A stretch of 64,000 nt of DNA. It comes from Symbiodinium kawagutii. Lineage: Eukaryota; Sar; Dinophyceae; Suessiales; Symbiodiniaceae. Shown here one piece after another: positions 22,920 to 32,943 of the stretch. A model generated the notes under the pieces. The model was not told the origin of the DNA. It saw only the letters and a list, made by a program, of their open reading frames with translations, and ran no database searches. The translations under genes and the position numbers were made by a program. Where the stretch lies: NCBI GenBank assembly GCA_009767595.1, contig VSDK01002018.1, forward strand, positions 639,577-703,576. Reading direction: 5' to 3'. How positions within the stretch are numbered: position 1 is the stretch's first letter; every line of letters starts with the position of its first letter.

Positions 22920-23034
22920 TGGCTGTGGGTCAAAACCCCGTACCCCTGCTTCCCCTATCATTAACCATTGTTTCCCTTAGTATTGGTTGGTCATCATCCC
23001 CCATTATTGGTTGGCAAATATTGACCCATAGCCA
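22920..23034. mobile_element. Family B inverted-repeat element
   Basis: TGGCTGTGGGTCAAAACCCC to ATATTGACCCATAGCCA, TT on both sides. Confidence 0.9.
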
Positions 23035-23091
23035 TTTGTCAACCATTGGCCAACCATTCGCCAATCATGCTAACCCTTCCTTCGTCATTTG

Positions 23092-23123
23092 GTGGTTTCT
23101 CAAGCCATAGGGGACCCCCAGGC
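23092..23123. mobile_element. Solo arm of family A beside an exon
   Basis: TGGTGGTTTCTCAAGCCATA with GGGGACCCCC only; no second arm. It lies directly against the minus-strand coding frame at 23144-23333, which reads into it and meets a TGA supplied by the arm. Confidence 0.75.
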
Positions 23124-23143
23124 CATGTATCCAGTGTATTGGC

Positions 23144-23333
23144 CATTTTCATAGTACTCAACCAACGCTCCGGACCTTTCTGGACGAGCGCCCGCCTTGA
23201 TTTTTTCATAGTGCCACAGCCATTCGTTGTCGTCCTCAATTTTGAGGAAACTCTGTGGGTTCGCTCCCATCTGTCCAAGTCTGGCCTCTCTGTGCATTCG
23301 CAAGGCGCGCAGCACTTGCACCAAGCCAGGCTT
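23144..23333 (-). CDS. Exon 2 of Trp-rich chain
   Basis: Minus strand: acceptor GCGTATCCCAG, 190 nt (63 codons), then a GC donor (AAATG|GCCAAT). It begins KPGLVQVLRALRMHREARLG, continues KIEDDNEWLWHYEKIKAGAR and ends LVEYYEN. The mixed charged and aromatic composition is strongly protein-like. Phase 0 to 1, matching 21974-22056. If the donor is not used, the frame continues into a family A arm and stops there. The opposite strand is open for 141 codons but reads as a hydrophobic mirror image. Confidence 0.6.
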
Positions 23334-23576
23334 CTGGGATACGCTGGACACGGCTTTTTCTTGGCACTTAATTTGGCCAAGGTTTTTTTTGGCCGGCAGA
23401 GAATTTTCCCAGAGGCAGCTTTTGCACTGGCGTCATTTCGTCAATGCATGAACACCGAAGTCTGGACGTGACCATGATGCGTGACAACGAACGTCAACAT
23501 GCCCCACCTTAGCAGGCTCCGAACGCAGAACGCAAAACGCGCGTTCTGGAACGCAGGTTCTGAACGCTGTGGTGTC

Positions 23577-23875
23577 TAGGGGGTGGTTTTCAGGTCGCAA
23601 TGCCCTGTTCAACTCTTCCCATTTACAGACTAATAGCCAAATTCTTTTCTTCCCAGCTCCAACAAAGGATCCGGGAAATATGTATACTGTATATGCCATT
23701 ATACTCTACTACAATGAATGTGGTTTGTAGGGGGTGGTTTCAGCTCGCAGTGCCCTGTTCAACTCTTCCCATTTACAGACTAATAGCCAGAATCCTTTTT
23801 TCCCAGCTCCAAAAAAGGATCCGGGAAATATATACTATTATACTCTACTACAATAAATGCTCCGAATCCATTTTG
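23577..23875. repeat. Direct duplication, ~151-bp unit
   Basis: Two adjacent copies of a unit containing TGCCCTGTTCAACTCTTCCC and AAAGGATCCGGGAAATAT, offset 151 bp and differing by a few substitutions and small indels. Confidence 0.85.
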
Positions 23876-24137
23876 CCTTTAAAAAAGACAAATAAACAGG
23901 CCAAGCATTGGAAACAAACGCTTTCTCTCCGTCCCAACATCTGCAGAACATTGTCTACCTAGACATAATCTAGAATCGTGAACACTGAAAATCACACAAG
24001 TGAGCCTCATGCCAACGGACTTAAGCATCATTCCCAACGACCAAAAAAAGGAACTGGGCTGAACGCAGGGTTCCGAAACGCAGGTTTTTAAAACGCAGGT
24101 TCTGAACGCCAAAACGCGCAGAACGAAACAGCTAAGT

Positions 24138-24460
24138 GCCCCACCCAAACCCATCCCCCAGACCCTAACCCACAACGAAGCAAGATGCTGTGACGGGTGC
24201 AAGAACCTGAAGAACGTCAGACCTCATGCATGAACACCGAAGTCTGAACGTGACCATGATGCGTGACAACGAACGTCAACATGCCCCACCCAAACCCATC
24301 CCCCAGACCCTAACCCACAACGAAGCAAGATGCTGTGACGGGTGCAAGAACATGAAGAACGTCAGACCTCATGCATGAACACCGAAGTCTGAACGTGACC
24401 ATGATGCGTGACAACGAACGTCAACATGCCCCACCCAACCCCATCCCCCAGACCCAAACA
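24138..24460. repeat. 145-bp tandem repeat, about 2.2 copies
   Basis: GCCCCACCCAAACCC recurs at 24138, 24283 and 24428, exactly 145 bp apart. A related single segment (GAACACCGAAGTCTGGACGT) lies at 23449-23508. GAACGCAGGTTCTG-type words repeat just upstream of both. Confidence 0.9.
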
Positions 24461-24848
24461 TGCGACGTCTACGAAACCCTGCGCGCAGTGTGGTAAAATG
24501 CACACAAACGCGCTGTTACAAGCAGAATTACACATGCAAAAACGCTCGTCCAGAGGGGTCCGGAGCCACCAACCATGACTTGGCGGTTCCAGTGTTCTGA
24601 GAAACCACCATGTTAGTACGAGCAGTTGTTTAGCTGCTTTTTGATCATGATTGTTGGCTATTGTCCCCTATTTACCATTATATATAATCCCCAATAAAAA
24701 GTTATTACAATCCCCTATGAAACCATCATAATCCCCTATGGTAACCATTACGATCCCTATAAAAACACTATGCGTTCCTCCAACCCTTCGCCCACCATGC
24801 CTTCACCCAAATCTCGCGCGGTCAACACCGCGCGCTCACTGCAGCTGC

Positions 24849-24966
24849 TTCACCAAGCCGCTCCAGCATCCGCGTCATGGCGTCCACGATGCCCGAGGTT
24901 TCCACATCGCCCTGGGCTTCAGCGTAGCGCAGCATGGACTCCAAGTGCTCGTCGGTCAGACCTTTC
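24849..24966 (-). CDS. Helical exon (exon 1 of Trp-rich chain)
   Basis: Minus strand: acceptor ACCGCGCCTCAG, 118 nt reading KGLTDEHLESMLRYAEAQGD then VETSGIVDAMTRMLERLGE, ending at a GC donor (GAA|GCAGCT). Phase 2 to 0. Predicted all-helical, with high GC3. A proline-rich open stretch continues upstream to about 25050, so the start may lie further out. A GT donor 5 nt on is the alternative. Confidence 0.6.
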
Positions 24967-25763
24967 CTGAGGCGCGGTGGAAGGTGGGGCACCGGGGGCG
25001 CGCTTGGTAGGGCCACCCGGGGGAGGAGGGGGGCACGCCAGGTGAGGTTGAGCAGAATCAGTTTACATATGACCAAGCTTGGCTTTATGGATTTGGATTA
25101 TCATGATTTGGATTCAGAGATGTTTCATGATGGTGCTGAATAGATGGTTTAAACTATCTCTGATGTTCTGTTCTTGGTATCCACAATGGTGGCCATCACT
25201 AGCAGCTGAAAGAATCCAGTTTGCAACAAAATCATCATTTTCTTCTGGCTGGCGGCTGGGGTTGCTCGGGGATTCCAAAAATTGATGAACTTCGTACCAG
25301 AAATCCCAGAGCTTAATCACCAACTTCCCTCACCTGTCGGGAAGAACGGCAGCTCATAGACCAGTGTCAACGCAAGATCTAAAGCAGTTCCCCAGTACAT
25401 GTGGACGACTGATCAAAACCACTACGGAGCGGTACTGTCAATGTTGCATGTTTGTACATGCAACAGATTCATACATAAGTGTGTATATTTACGATATACA
25501 CATGGCCAATGAACAACCTCAATCCTTACTACACGTGGATGAATGATTGAAGATGCATGCATCAATGGAAAGGATGCATATAGATCTCAATTAATTAATA
25601 GTTATATCATTTGATACTTTTGACAGTACTTTTACTCTCTTGATGCAAATCCAAGTCCTCAGCCAAAGTAGCCATAGACTGAATTTGTAAAAGTAGCAGT
25701 CTCAATAGAAGCAGCTGCAGTAGTGGCCGAAAAGGCAACAGTTGACAAATGGAGCAGTGGTGC

Positions 25764-25862
25764 TGCTACTAGTACTAGTACTACTTCTACTCCTACGGCT
25801 ACTCCTACCACTACTACTCTGCTACTACTAATACTACTACTTCTTCCTCTTCTACTACTCTG
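25764..25862. repeat. (TAC)n-like low-complexity tract
   Basis: Degenerate TAC/CTA triplets about 100 bp long. Predicted peptides across it are artefacts of the triplet. Confidence 0.8.
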
Positions 25863-25924
25863 TTACCTCAAAACTGGTGTATCGGTATTATCCTTTTTCC
25901 TGGCGCAACTGGCGCAACCGAAAC

Positions 25925-26002
25925 CATGCGTCGATGCTAGCCACATCTGCACTGCTCGCTCCAGATTCTCCACGAATTCCTGGTGCCAACACGGATCCAA
26001 AG
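25925..26002 (-). CDS. Trp-containing exon of unrecognised gene
   Basis: Minus strand: acceptor AAACCCGCCAG, 78 nt reading LDPCWHQEFVENLERAVQMW then LASTH, donor CATG|GTTTCG. Phase 1 to 1. Similar texture to the chain downstream, but its exit phase does not fit the exon at 24849-24966, so an exon is missing between them or a boundary is wrong. Confidence 0.5.
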
Positions 26003-26035
26003 CTGGCGGGTTTGGCAACGGTTCATGAAACATCT

Positions 26036-26150
26036 ATCTGGTTGGTGGTTAAAACCCATTGGATAAGATGGTTGTGTAAACATGTGTAAACTATTTCATA
26101 AACTTGGTTTATAAGTTATAATCCACCCCAATTAATCAAGTTTGAAACCA
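26036..26150. mobile_element. Family C element, diverged
   Basis: CTGGTTGGTGGTTAAAACCC at the left and a weak TTTGAAACCATCGACC at the right. Confidence 0.5.
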
Positions 26151-27173
26151 TCGACCGTTCACTGACGGGATCATCAGCAAACATCCAGGGTGCATGGATC
26201 TGGCAACACATGGCAACGGAAGTCCATTCTGACTAGTAAGAATATCTTTGTCGCACTTGATGAACCATGATGAAACTACAAGGAGGTAGAAACCATCACT
26301 TATCAACACCAACCATGTTGGTTACTGTCCCCCACTGTTGCCTACTGTTGGCTATGAACGGTTATTGTTGGTTATCAACCGCTCTCTACTGTTCGGGATT
26401 TCCCAGCAACCATTCACGGCCAAACGACCCAAGGGCAGCGAAAGTGACAAAACTTGGAGGCCAAAAAAACAATACGCTGATGATATGGCCCCAGCGATAC
26501 AAAACAAATCTGTAGGTAGGTTCATGTATGTTTAATCAAAACATTATGTACAAGAACAAAACATATTCAAAATAAAAACCATATATGCACGAAGAAACCG
26601 CAATGTACTATGTCATGTATGCATGGTTTCAACATACTTGTTCATAGTGTGTCCCGTTCACTTCAGGGTGATGTGGGGTATACTCCATCCTGCGCCAATG
26701 GCGAACAATGGATTTGTTCATCAGCAAAACAGCCGGTCGCACCCGTCGCGAACTGGCTTCGCTATGGACAAATGGTACGGTCAATGGATGTCAATGGTAA
26801 GTTCAATTTCTACACAATTGGCACAATCAAACCATAAATCGCCAGCTTTTCAAGGTAAACTGGAGGGGTGGTTCATTAATATGGATCTACCATTAACATT
26901 GGATCATCAAGATTTTGACGGTTGGTGCTAGTGATTAAGAAAATAATGACAACTCACGTATCACCATTGTTTGTTTAAGACAAATTGTTTCGACCCTGAT
27001 CACTAGGTGATCAATCAAGAGCGGACAAAAAGCATTGTTTATGACCATTGGCTGTAACATACGAATATATAATTGGTTGTGCCCTATGACTGTTTTTGTC
27101 AGTTACATGTTGGTTTGTTGTCCCCTATCAATTTCGGGAATCGCCATGAATCAACAGCTGAGGGGGCACACGC

Positions 27174-27253
27174 CTTGTGCAGCTTGGTGTAGACGAACAA
27201 ATGCGTCTCCTGGTTCTCCCGGAAGAAGTGCCCATAGTGGGCCAGGAAGTGTC
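27174..27253 (-). CDS. Exon of unrecognised gene
   Basis: Minus strand: acceptor GCGATGGACCAG, 80 nt reading HFLAHYGHFFRENQETHLFV then YTKLHK, GC donor (AAG|GCGTGT). Phase 1 to 0; the entry phase fits the exon at 29358-29467. Histidine- and aromatic-rich, strongly protein-like. Confidence 0.6.
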
Positions 27254-27604
27254 CTGGTCCATCGCTGGCTCGTTGGTTGGTTGGTTCATTGCTTGCGTAA
27301 TGAGTGGCTGCTAGCTGGGTGGCCCAGGTTCAACCAGGATCTCACAGGGAGCTAAGCAATGAGAAATGGGTCGGCAATGAAACACGTGCCTGGAAAACAA
27401 AGGTACGTTACTAGTCATAGATGAAAATGATCAATAAAATTGTTCATATCCGTGGTATGCTAAACTATCCGAAGGTCCAGCTATGCTGACTAATGCAACA
27501 AAGCTACGAATTGAAGCGCAATGAATCACGAAAGTCATTCACCCGGGAGAAACGGGAGCTGATCAATAAAAGTACACGGTGCCAAAATGTGCCAAACGAA
27601 CAAA

Positions 27605-27712
27605 GGGTGGTTTTTCAAAATGGGGGTACCCCCAAATCATCCTTTATCAACCATGTATAGTAATAAACCCCAACCATAACTTTGGGTGATTCCCTATTTC
27701 GAGACACCGCCA
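27605..27712. mobile_element. Family A inverted-repeat element
   Basis: GGGTGGTTTTTCAAAATGGG to TATTTCGAGACACCGCCA, AA on both sides. Confidence 0.8.
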
Positions 27713-27811
27713 AATGCATCCGCATAGCTCTGCCATGTTCACATCTGAATGGCTTCACCGAAGCCCCAAATCTGCTCGTTGCAACTCTCCCAGTGCTTTC
27801 GGGGGGACCAG

Positions 27812-27935
27812 CACTGCCCCAATGGAGCGGGGAACGCACGTGATCCGTGGCGCCATGGCAACGAGCCAAGGGGCTCAAGTAATGTCCGAAGCCATCCGAG
27901 TCCAACTGGGCGACCAGCGGCTGGAGCTGGGGCAT
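27812..27935 (+). CDS. Plus-strand coding-like segment
   Basis: Plus frame reading MERGTHVIRGAMATSQGAQV then MSEAIRVQLGDQRLELGHD; about two thirds of codons start with a purine. A weak acceptor GGGGGACCAG lies just upstream. The minus strand is also open (LQPLVAQLDSDGFGHYLSPL), so the strand is uncertain. No family recognised. Confidence 0.35.
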
Positions 27936-27969
27936 GACTGGTGGTTGATGGTGCTTTGTTTGGTCAGTA

Positions 27970-28091
27970 TGGCGGTTTCTTAAGCCATAAGGATACCACC
28001 AGTTATCATCAGTTATGGTTATCCTTTGTATTAGCCATTTATAGTAATAAACCATCCATAACTTGCGCTCCCCTATATTGAGAAACCACCA
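27970..28091. mobile_element. Family A inverted-repeat element
   Basis: TGGCGGTTTCTTAAGCCATA to TATATTGAGAAACCACCA, TA on both sides. Confidence 0.85.
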
Positions 28092-28739
28092 TATCGCTAC
28101 TGTTGGTTGGTGCTATCCCCAGAGATTCAGACTTATTGGGTAGTAGCTTGGCTGTTGCTGGGAATCAGCCTCAGATCCAAGTGGTCATGAATTCCAAATG
28201 ATTCCTGTGCTAAGGGTCATCATTTGCGGTAAGGTTTTTCATCATCCTGGGGTGCTGAATATCAGCCATTGGATCCCCCGAAGGTTGGTGATTGAACATG
28301 GTGGATGTTGGACATGTACTGTGAATGTCTTGTCGGTGGCTATCGGCCATCCCAACAAAAAATACTCAATCACTGAATCATTAGAACATAGTAGGGAACA
28401 TCAAAAATGTTCAGGAAACACCAACCAATAGTTGTTTAACCATTATTGTTGGTTATTCTCCCCGACCATTGAACAATTACAGTAACCATCATTGATCTCT
28501 AATCATTCTAAAACCACCAGCTGCTAATATGGTCTATGGTCAAACGGGTTAATGTCCAACTATATTTAGTTGCAATCAGCTAATTTATGGTGAGTAATTA
28601 GGCTGGTTACCATCCATTCATATCCAACTGTTGTAGTTGGTTCATTATTACTCATCAATTGGTGGAAATTGACCATCATATATTGGTGGTCTTGGTTAAT
28701 ACTTACTGGTTACCATTATGATTGGTTCTCCCATCCAAG

Positions 28740-28985
28740 ACCACCAAAATATCCTTTCATCATAGTCTTACCGCCTTTTGCTCCATCCGTTGGAGTGGGT
28801 CGATCCAATTTTGGTAAGCACCACTGGGAGCACCACCAGTGGATTTCATGTGAGGCGATCCAACTGATGCAACCATCAGCACTACTGAGAGTTGATACAA
28901 ACATGTCATGGTGCCACAAGGTGATGCCAGCATCGACAGCGATAGGAGTTGATCAGGCGCAAGGAGTCGGACTGAAGCTTTGACG
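28740..28985. other. GC-rich coding-like island, strand unresolved
   Basis: Frames are open on both strands (plus: ISCEAIQLMQPSALLRVDTN; minus: QLSVVLMVASVGSPHMKSTG). Neither has a convincing pair of splice sites. Probably contains an exon. Confidence 0.35.
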
Positions 28986-29357
28986 AAAACAGGGTGGAAA
29001 TCACCACAGTGCTGGTTGCGGTCAAAGATGATTCGCTTGCGCCACTGCAAGCAGCACGCGACACGGTCGTGTCGCACCCAACATGAGTACAATCATCAAC
29101 AGTAGAATCTAGGAAGATCCTGAGCATCAACAATACAGGGGTATGATATTTGTTGGCACATGCCCTATTTCTTGCTGGTCATCCCATATTAACCAGCATG
29201 AACGAACGATTTGCTAGCGCCATCAATGATATATATATATAACCATCACTTAACCATGCTGAACCACCATCATCAGTCATCCAATCCTTCACCATCATTT
29301 AAACATCATTGAACCATCATGAACCATCCTTATGAACCATCATCAACCACTCTTAAC

Positions 29358-29467
29358 CCAGGAAGTTCAGGATGTGTCTTCCACAAGTGCCCTGGGCGCC
29401 CTCTGTCCAAGTCACGTACCACGTCTTGAACTCAGCCAACATTGCCGGCTGCCAGTCCGCCATGGCT
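29358..29467 (-). CDS. Trp-rich exon of unrecognised gene
   Basis: Minus strand: acceptor ATCACTCCAG, 110 nt reading AMADWQPAMLAEFKTWYVTW then TEGAQGTCGRHILNFL, donor CTGG|GTTAAG. Phase 2 to 1, so it joins cleanly to 27174-27253. An ATG opens the second codon, so this could also be a first coding exon. Likely the same W-rich gene as the chain downstream (inference). Confidence 0.55.
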
Positions 29468-30201
29468 CTGGAGTGATAATACGTGTGCAAATGCATTCAG
29501 CAACCAAACGTTTTAAGTGGATTAATTAATAAGCCATTGAGTTGTATCTGCCATTCGCCTGGTGGTTTTCCTAGTTATAAACCCAACCAGTTTGAGTTGG
29601 TCATCAAGCATTATCAACAACAATTCACTACTATATCTTACTCACCAGTTAAGGAAAAACTGACAGTAGGTTTTCATGAAGGCTGAATCTGCCGCAGTTT
29701 CTTGTCGCAAAAAAGAAAGAACGACCTACCCAAATCACACATTGACATTATTGACCAGCAGTTGGTTGCGGTTGGGGTTGTGTACCTTTCTTAAACCATT
29801 GTTGACCATTATAACAATTATTCCACATTATCGACCACTATATCACTATCAATACTCAACCTTTGATAATCAACCTTTATTAACCCTTATCTTCGAAGCT
29901 TATGATCACTCCGCAAGTGGTCTGAGCAAGAATGGCACCCGGAGTGCGAGAATGACCAACAGCAGTGGGATCATGGTTGAATGGTCAATGATGACTCCTT
30001 GTGGTCAAAGATGGCTAATCCAAACAATGAGTCATATTGTTTAATGAGTACGAAAATCATCATTTATTTGTGCAAAAACAAAAACATCAAAAAAAACAAT
30101 ATGACTGCCATGTACGTGGTGAGGCTTCACACAAATAAACATTGGCTAACACCGGCAGTTCAGCAACGGCAGGTAAGGGAACGAAGCAGTCTCAGCAATA
30201 C

Positions 30202-30387
30202 CCCAGGAACGAACAGTGCCCCAAAAGACCATGGGATTCCCTAGACGCTCATCATCGCTTTGCAAATCCATCATCGACAAAGCCGGCTGTAATGACGAGT
30301 CATATGTGCCCAAGACAAACATGGATGACATGAATCCTTGGCAAAGCACTAGATCCTTCACCAGGAACACAATGAGATCCACCAAAC
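30202..30387 (-). CDS. Membrane-like exon
   Basis: Minus strand: acceptor ATGTGTCCAG, 186 nt beginning LVDLIVFLVKDLVLCQGFMS, then DLQSDDERLGNPMVFWGTVR, donor TGGG|GTATTG. Phase 1 to 1. The first 20 residues could be a membrane helix. About a third of codons start with G against a fifth on the plus strand, which is also open for 133 codons; this favours the minus strand but does not settle it. Confidence 0.4.
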
Positions 30388-30412
30388 CTGGACACATCAT
30401 GCGCTATGTAAC

Positions 30413-30507
30413 CACTGAGCTGCCCACTCAGCAGTTGAACCAACATGGCTGGATCATCGGTTCCCAGCTCTATGCAGCTGCACCCGTGCTCAAGGAACAC
30501 AGGCAGC
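30413..30507 (-). CDS. Exon of unrecognised gene, 25 nt from the next
   Basis: Minus strand: acceptor TTGGAATGCAG, 95 nt reading LPVFLEHGCSCIELGTDDPA then MLVQLLSGQLS, donor AGTG|GTTACA. Phase 2 to 1, which fits the exon at 30202-30387; only 25 nt separate them. Confidence 0.35.
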
Positions 30508-30880
30508 CTGCATTCCAATCATTGCAAGATCTTGCAAGTAAACCAATCTGCTTGCGTGGAAAATGCACCATTTTTTCAGCTTTATCGGTTTATCTTTTGA
30601 AAACGGTGGTTTGTTGACTTCCAGGTTGGTTGACCAGATGGTAGATCTCACAACGATCAATGTTAAAGCACAGGATCCATTGAAACAATTCACACCAAAT
30701 TTCAACCATAAATTCTAATGAACCAGTTCCTTGGATCCTTGGATCCTTGGATATGAACCAGCAATTATCAATTTTCATGAACAAGTTCGTGATTTCAATT
30801 TTCCTCTGGACTTGGTCCTTGCTTGATTCAAGTTGATCCTCATCAGCCTCCAACTCATCCACTTGGACCTCATCCAGTGG

Positions 30881-30977
30881 TCATCCTCCCGCCAAGACAG
30901 GGCAGTAGCACTCCACCACCAGGCCGCCCTCATTGAAGCGGTAGACCCGCGCCTGAAACGACGCCAACCAGTGTCCA
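30881..30977 (-). CDS. Exon with possible natural stop
   Basis: Minus strand: acceptor ACCACTTCAG, then GHWLASFQARVYRFNEGGLV and VECYCPVLAGG, ending in TGA at 30881. Either a last exon or one with an earlier GA-type donor (GCGG|GAGGAT). The peptide is strongly protein-like. Its neighbour to the left reads in another frame. Confidence 0.5.
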
Positions 30978-31141
30978 CTGAAGTGGTTGATGTTCAACCT
31001 GAAACGAGATTCCTAGTGCTTCACAATCTTCAAGCGGTTCATCTAGGTTGACTGTGAGGTAGCTGACCCAATCCCTCTAACCATGGTTACTTACCACCAG
31101 AAATGGGATATGAGGCCATGATACCCCATCGGCTAGGAATC

Positions 31142-31246
31142 CTTGTGTCCATAGGCTGCCTCCCCCGTGGCGCCTTCAACAAGCAATTCATGCGCCTTCT
31201 TTGGATCTCGTGGAACACGGTCGCCTGCCAAGGAGCCATTGAAACC
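31142..31246 (-). CDS. Exon with Sel1-like repeat
   Basis: Minus strand: acceptor CAACCTACCAG, 105 nt containing GDRVPRDPKKAHELLVEGAT then GEAAYGHK. This fits the Sel1 repeat pattern G-x-x-V-x-x-D-x-x-K-A...A-x-x-G-x-A, one residue short near the end. Sel1 repeats form helical scaffolds. The end is uncertain: the frame meets TAG at 31133, and a GA donor (AAG|GATTCC) or an earlier GC donor is needed. Family call is from pattern only. Confidence 0.45.
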
Positions 31247-31404
31247 CTGGTAGGTTGCCATCGGGGCGAGTTTCGTTTCGATTCTTCGTGGACGGTCATC
31301 TTAAAATAGGGAAACCACAAGAAATGGTTAGCTTATTACTAATAAATCCTTAATAATAGGGGATGGGGATAACCAACAACAATAATGGGTAAATAAAGAC
31401 AATA

Positions 31405-31580
31405 TGGTGGTTTCTCAAACCACTGAGTTTATTAATCATAATGGTTGATGATAGGAGATGATAAGCATGATTAGTACGGGATATACCAACGGGTACCCCA
31501 AAGTTATGGTTGGTTTATTAAGAATGAATGATTGATATAAAGGACGATTTCGGGGGGTCCCCTATTTTCAGAAACCACCA
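31405..31580. mobile_element. Family A element with ~70-bp internal insertion
   Basis: TGGTGGTTTCTCAAACCACT to TATTTTCAGAAACCACCA, TA on both sides. Between the left arm and GGGTACCCC lies extra ATGGTTGATGATAGG-type sequence not found in other copies. Confidence 0.75.
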
Positions 31581-31859
31581 TATTGGCCGAAGGATGTCAA
31601 TTCTGGTTGGTCTTTGGCGGCTGATGGTTCATGAGCGCCACAATAATTTCCCAAAAACGAGAATGTGGTGGTAGACTATACTGGTTCTTGTGCAAACATC
31701 AGTTGTGCAAACATCATGATTGCGCATGATTGCCAGTGGCACTGCACAACGTCACGTTATGCCACCTAAGCGCGGTCTTATCAACCAGAACTGGTAGCTA
31801 GCGAACGCAGTTCACCAAGTGAAGGGTGCCACTCTGTAGGACCCACTCCTGGTAACCTA

Positions 31860-31953
31860 CTGGTAACAATCACCATGATTATAGTTGTTGATAACCAATG
31901 GAAATACATCAAGGTGGGTTATCAACAACTATAATCATGGTGATTGTTACCAG
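31860..31953. repeat. Perfect 37-bp inverted repeat
   Basis: Arms 31860-31896 and 31917-31953 are exact reverse complements (start CTGGTAACAATCACCATG), with a 20-nt spacer. A strong hairpin. Confidence 0.95.
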
Positions 31954-31978
31954 TGATAATTGTTGATAACCCACCTTG
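31910..31978. repeat. Overlapping 19-bp inverted repeat
   Basis: CAAGGTGGGTTATCAACAA (31910-31928) pairs exactly with 31960-31978. It uses the start of the second arm of the 37-bp repeat, so the two hairpins exclude each other. CAAGGTGGG also starts family D. Confidence 0.9.
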
Positions 31979-32023
31979 TGGGGTCACTTACAATGCATTT
32001 CCAACGTAGAACCCAAGCTCAAC

Positions 32024-32120
32024 CGCTCGCCTTCATAGCGAACTTCTGCGGTCGCACTTTAGTAAACGACGCGCAGGCCTGGAGACGAGTCGCCAGCGGC
32101 GACGGTGGAAGGGACCCAAT
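32024..32120 (-). CDS. Exon of unrecognised gene
   Basis: Minus strand: acceptor CCAATGGACCAG, 97 nt reading IGSLPPSPLATRLQACASFT then KVRPQKFAMKAS, donor AGCG|GTTGAG. Phase 0 to 1; entry fits the exon at 32533-32595. With an upstream ATG (MDQ) it would look like a basic targeting leader, so a first exon is the alternative. Confidence 0.45.
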
Positions 32121-32532
32121 CTGGTCCATTGGCTAGGAATGGCTAATCAGCTGCTTATAACTGTTTGACAATGTTTGATCAACTCAATAAAACTACAGAT
32201 GAATTTGTGATGGAGAGTTGAACAAACTGATAGTGAATTCTTGTAATGATATGTAATGATTACACTATGGATGGGCCAAGGCATAAAACGTCAATTGAGA
32301 TACGCAACTGTCCCAACATAACCCAACAAAAAACACAACTATGGTGAATAGTCTTGTTTATGTCTATTGAATAGTCTTCTTTTTCAAAGAAGGTTCATGG
32401 GGATGTCGAGATTTCGAACCAAACGATCATGGAGTGCTGATCAGCTTCAGGGGAAAGCCATTATTTACCCTGACTCCGAGCTGGTCCATAGTGGTAGACA
32501 GCCTATGACCCATGTGGGTGGAAAACTTTCAC

Positions 32533-32595
32533 CACCCCGACATCGCCTTCGTTCTCAGGAAGTCGTAAACACAACTGGCTGCCTGGCCGCGAAAG
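32533..32595 (-). CDS. Exon of unrecognised gene
   Basis: Minus strand: good acceptor TTCTGTTGCAG, 63 nt reading LSRPGSQLCLRLPENEGDVG plus V, donor GTG|GTGAAA. Phase 0 on both sides. The plus strand is open for 82 codons; the splice sites favour the minus strand. Confidence 0.45.
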
Positions 32596-32943
32596 CTGCA
32601 ACAGAATGGGCGTAGTTGGATGTGCATCCTCAATTCGCAGTCGTGGCTAGAAAACATACTTGTTTCAGCTGCGCATCCAAGTCGCTATCGGCTGAGTGTC
32701 AGCATATGTCAGCATGTTGGCGACTCTGTTATGTTTCCCCGATAGTGGGAGCCCTCACTTTTCTGCCTGCGCAACAGTCTGGTAGCTCCCCTTTACTCCT
32801 GGATACTCCTGGTTGCCGTTACACTGCCAGGAACGGTTTCCATGTCATCTCCTCCGACAAAACGATGACATCCAACCACCATTGATGCTCACGGGTCCAA
32901 TTTGCAAAGATCACCGCATGTAAACAATTGGCCACTATCAGCA

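Noticed and set aside
23046-23471. 141-codon plus-strand frame
   Set aside because: Hydrophobic mirror of the minus exon at 23144-23333, and it starts in mobile-element sequence.
30216-30617. 133-codon plus-strand frame
   Set aside because: Fewer G-first codons than the minus frame through the same DNA. Not excluded; see the 25-nt gap finding.
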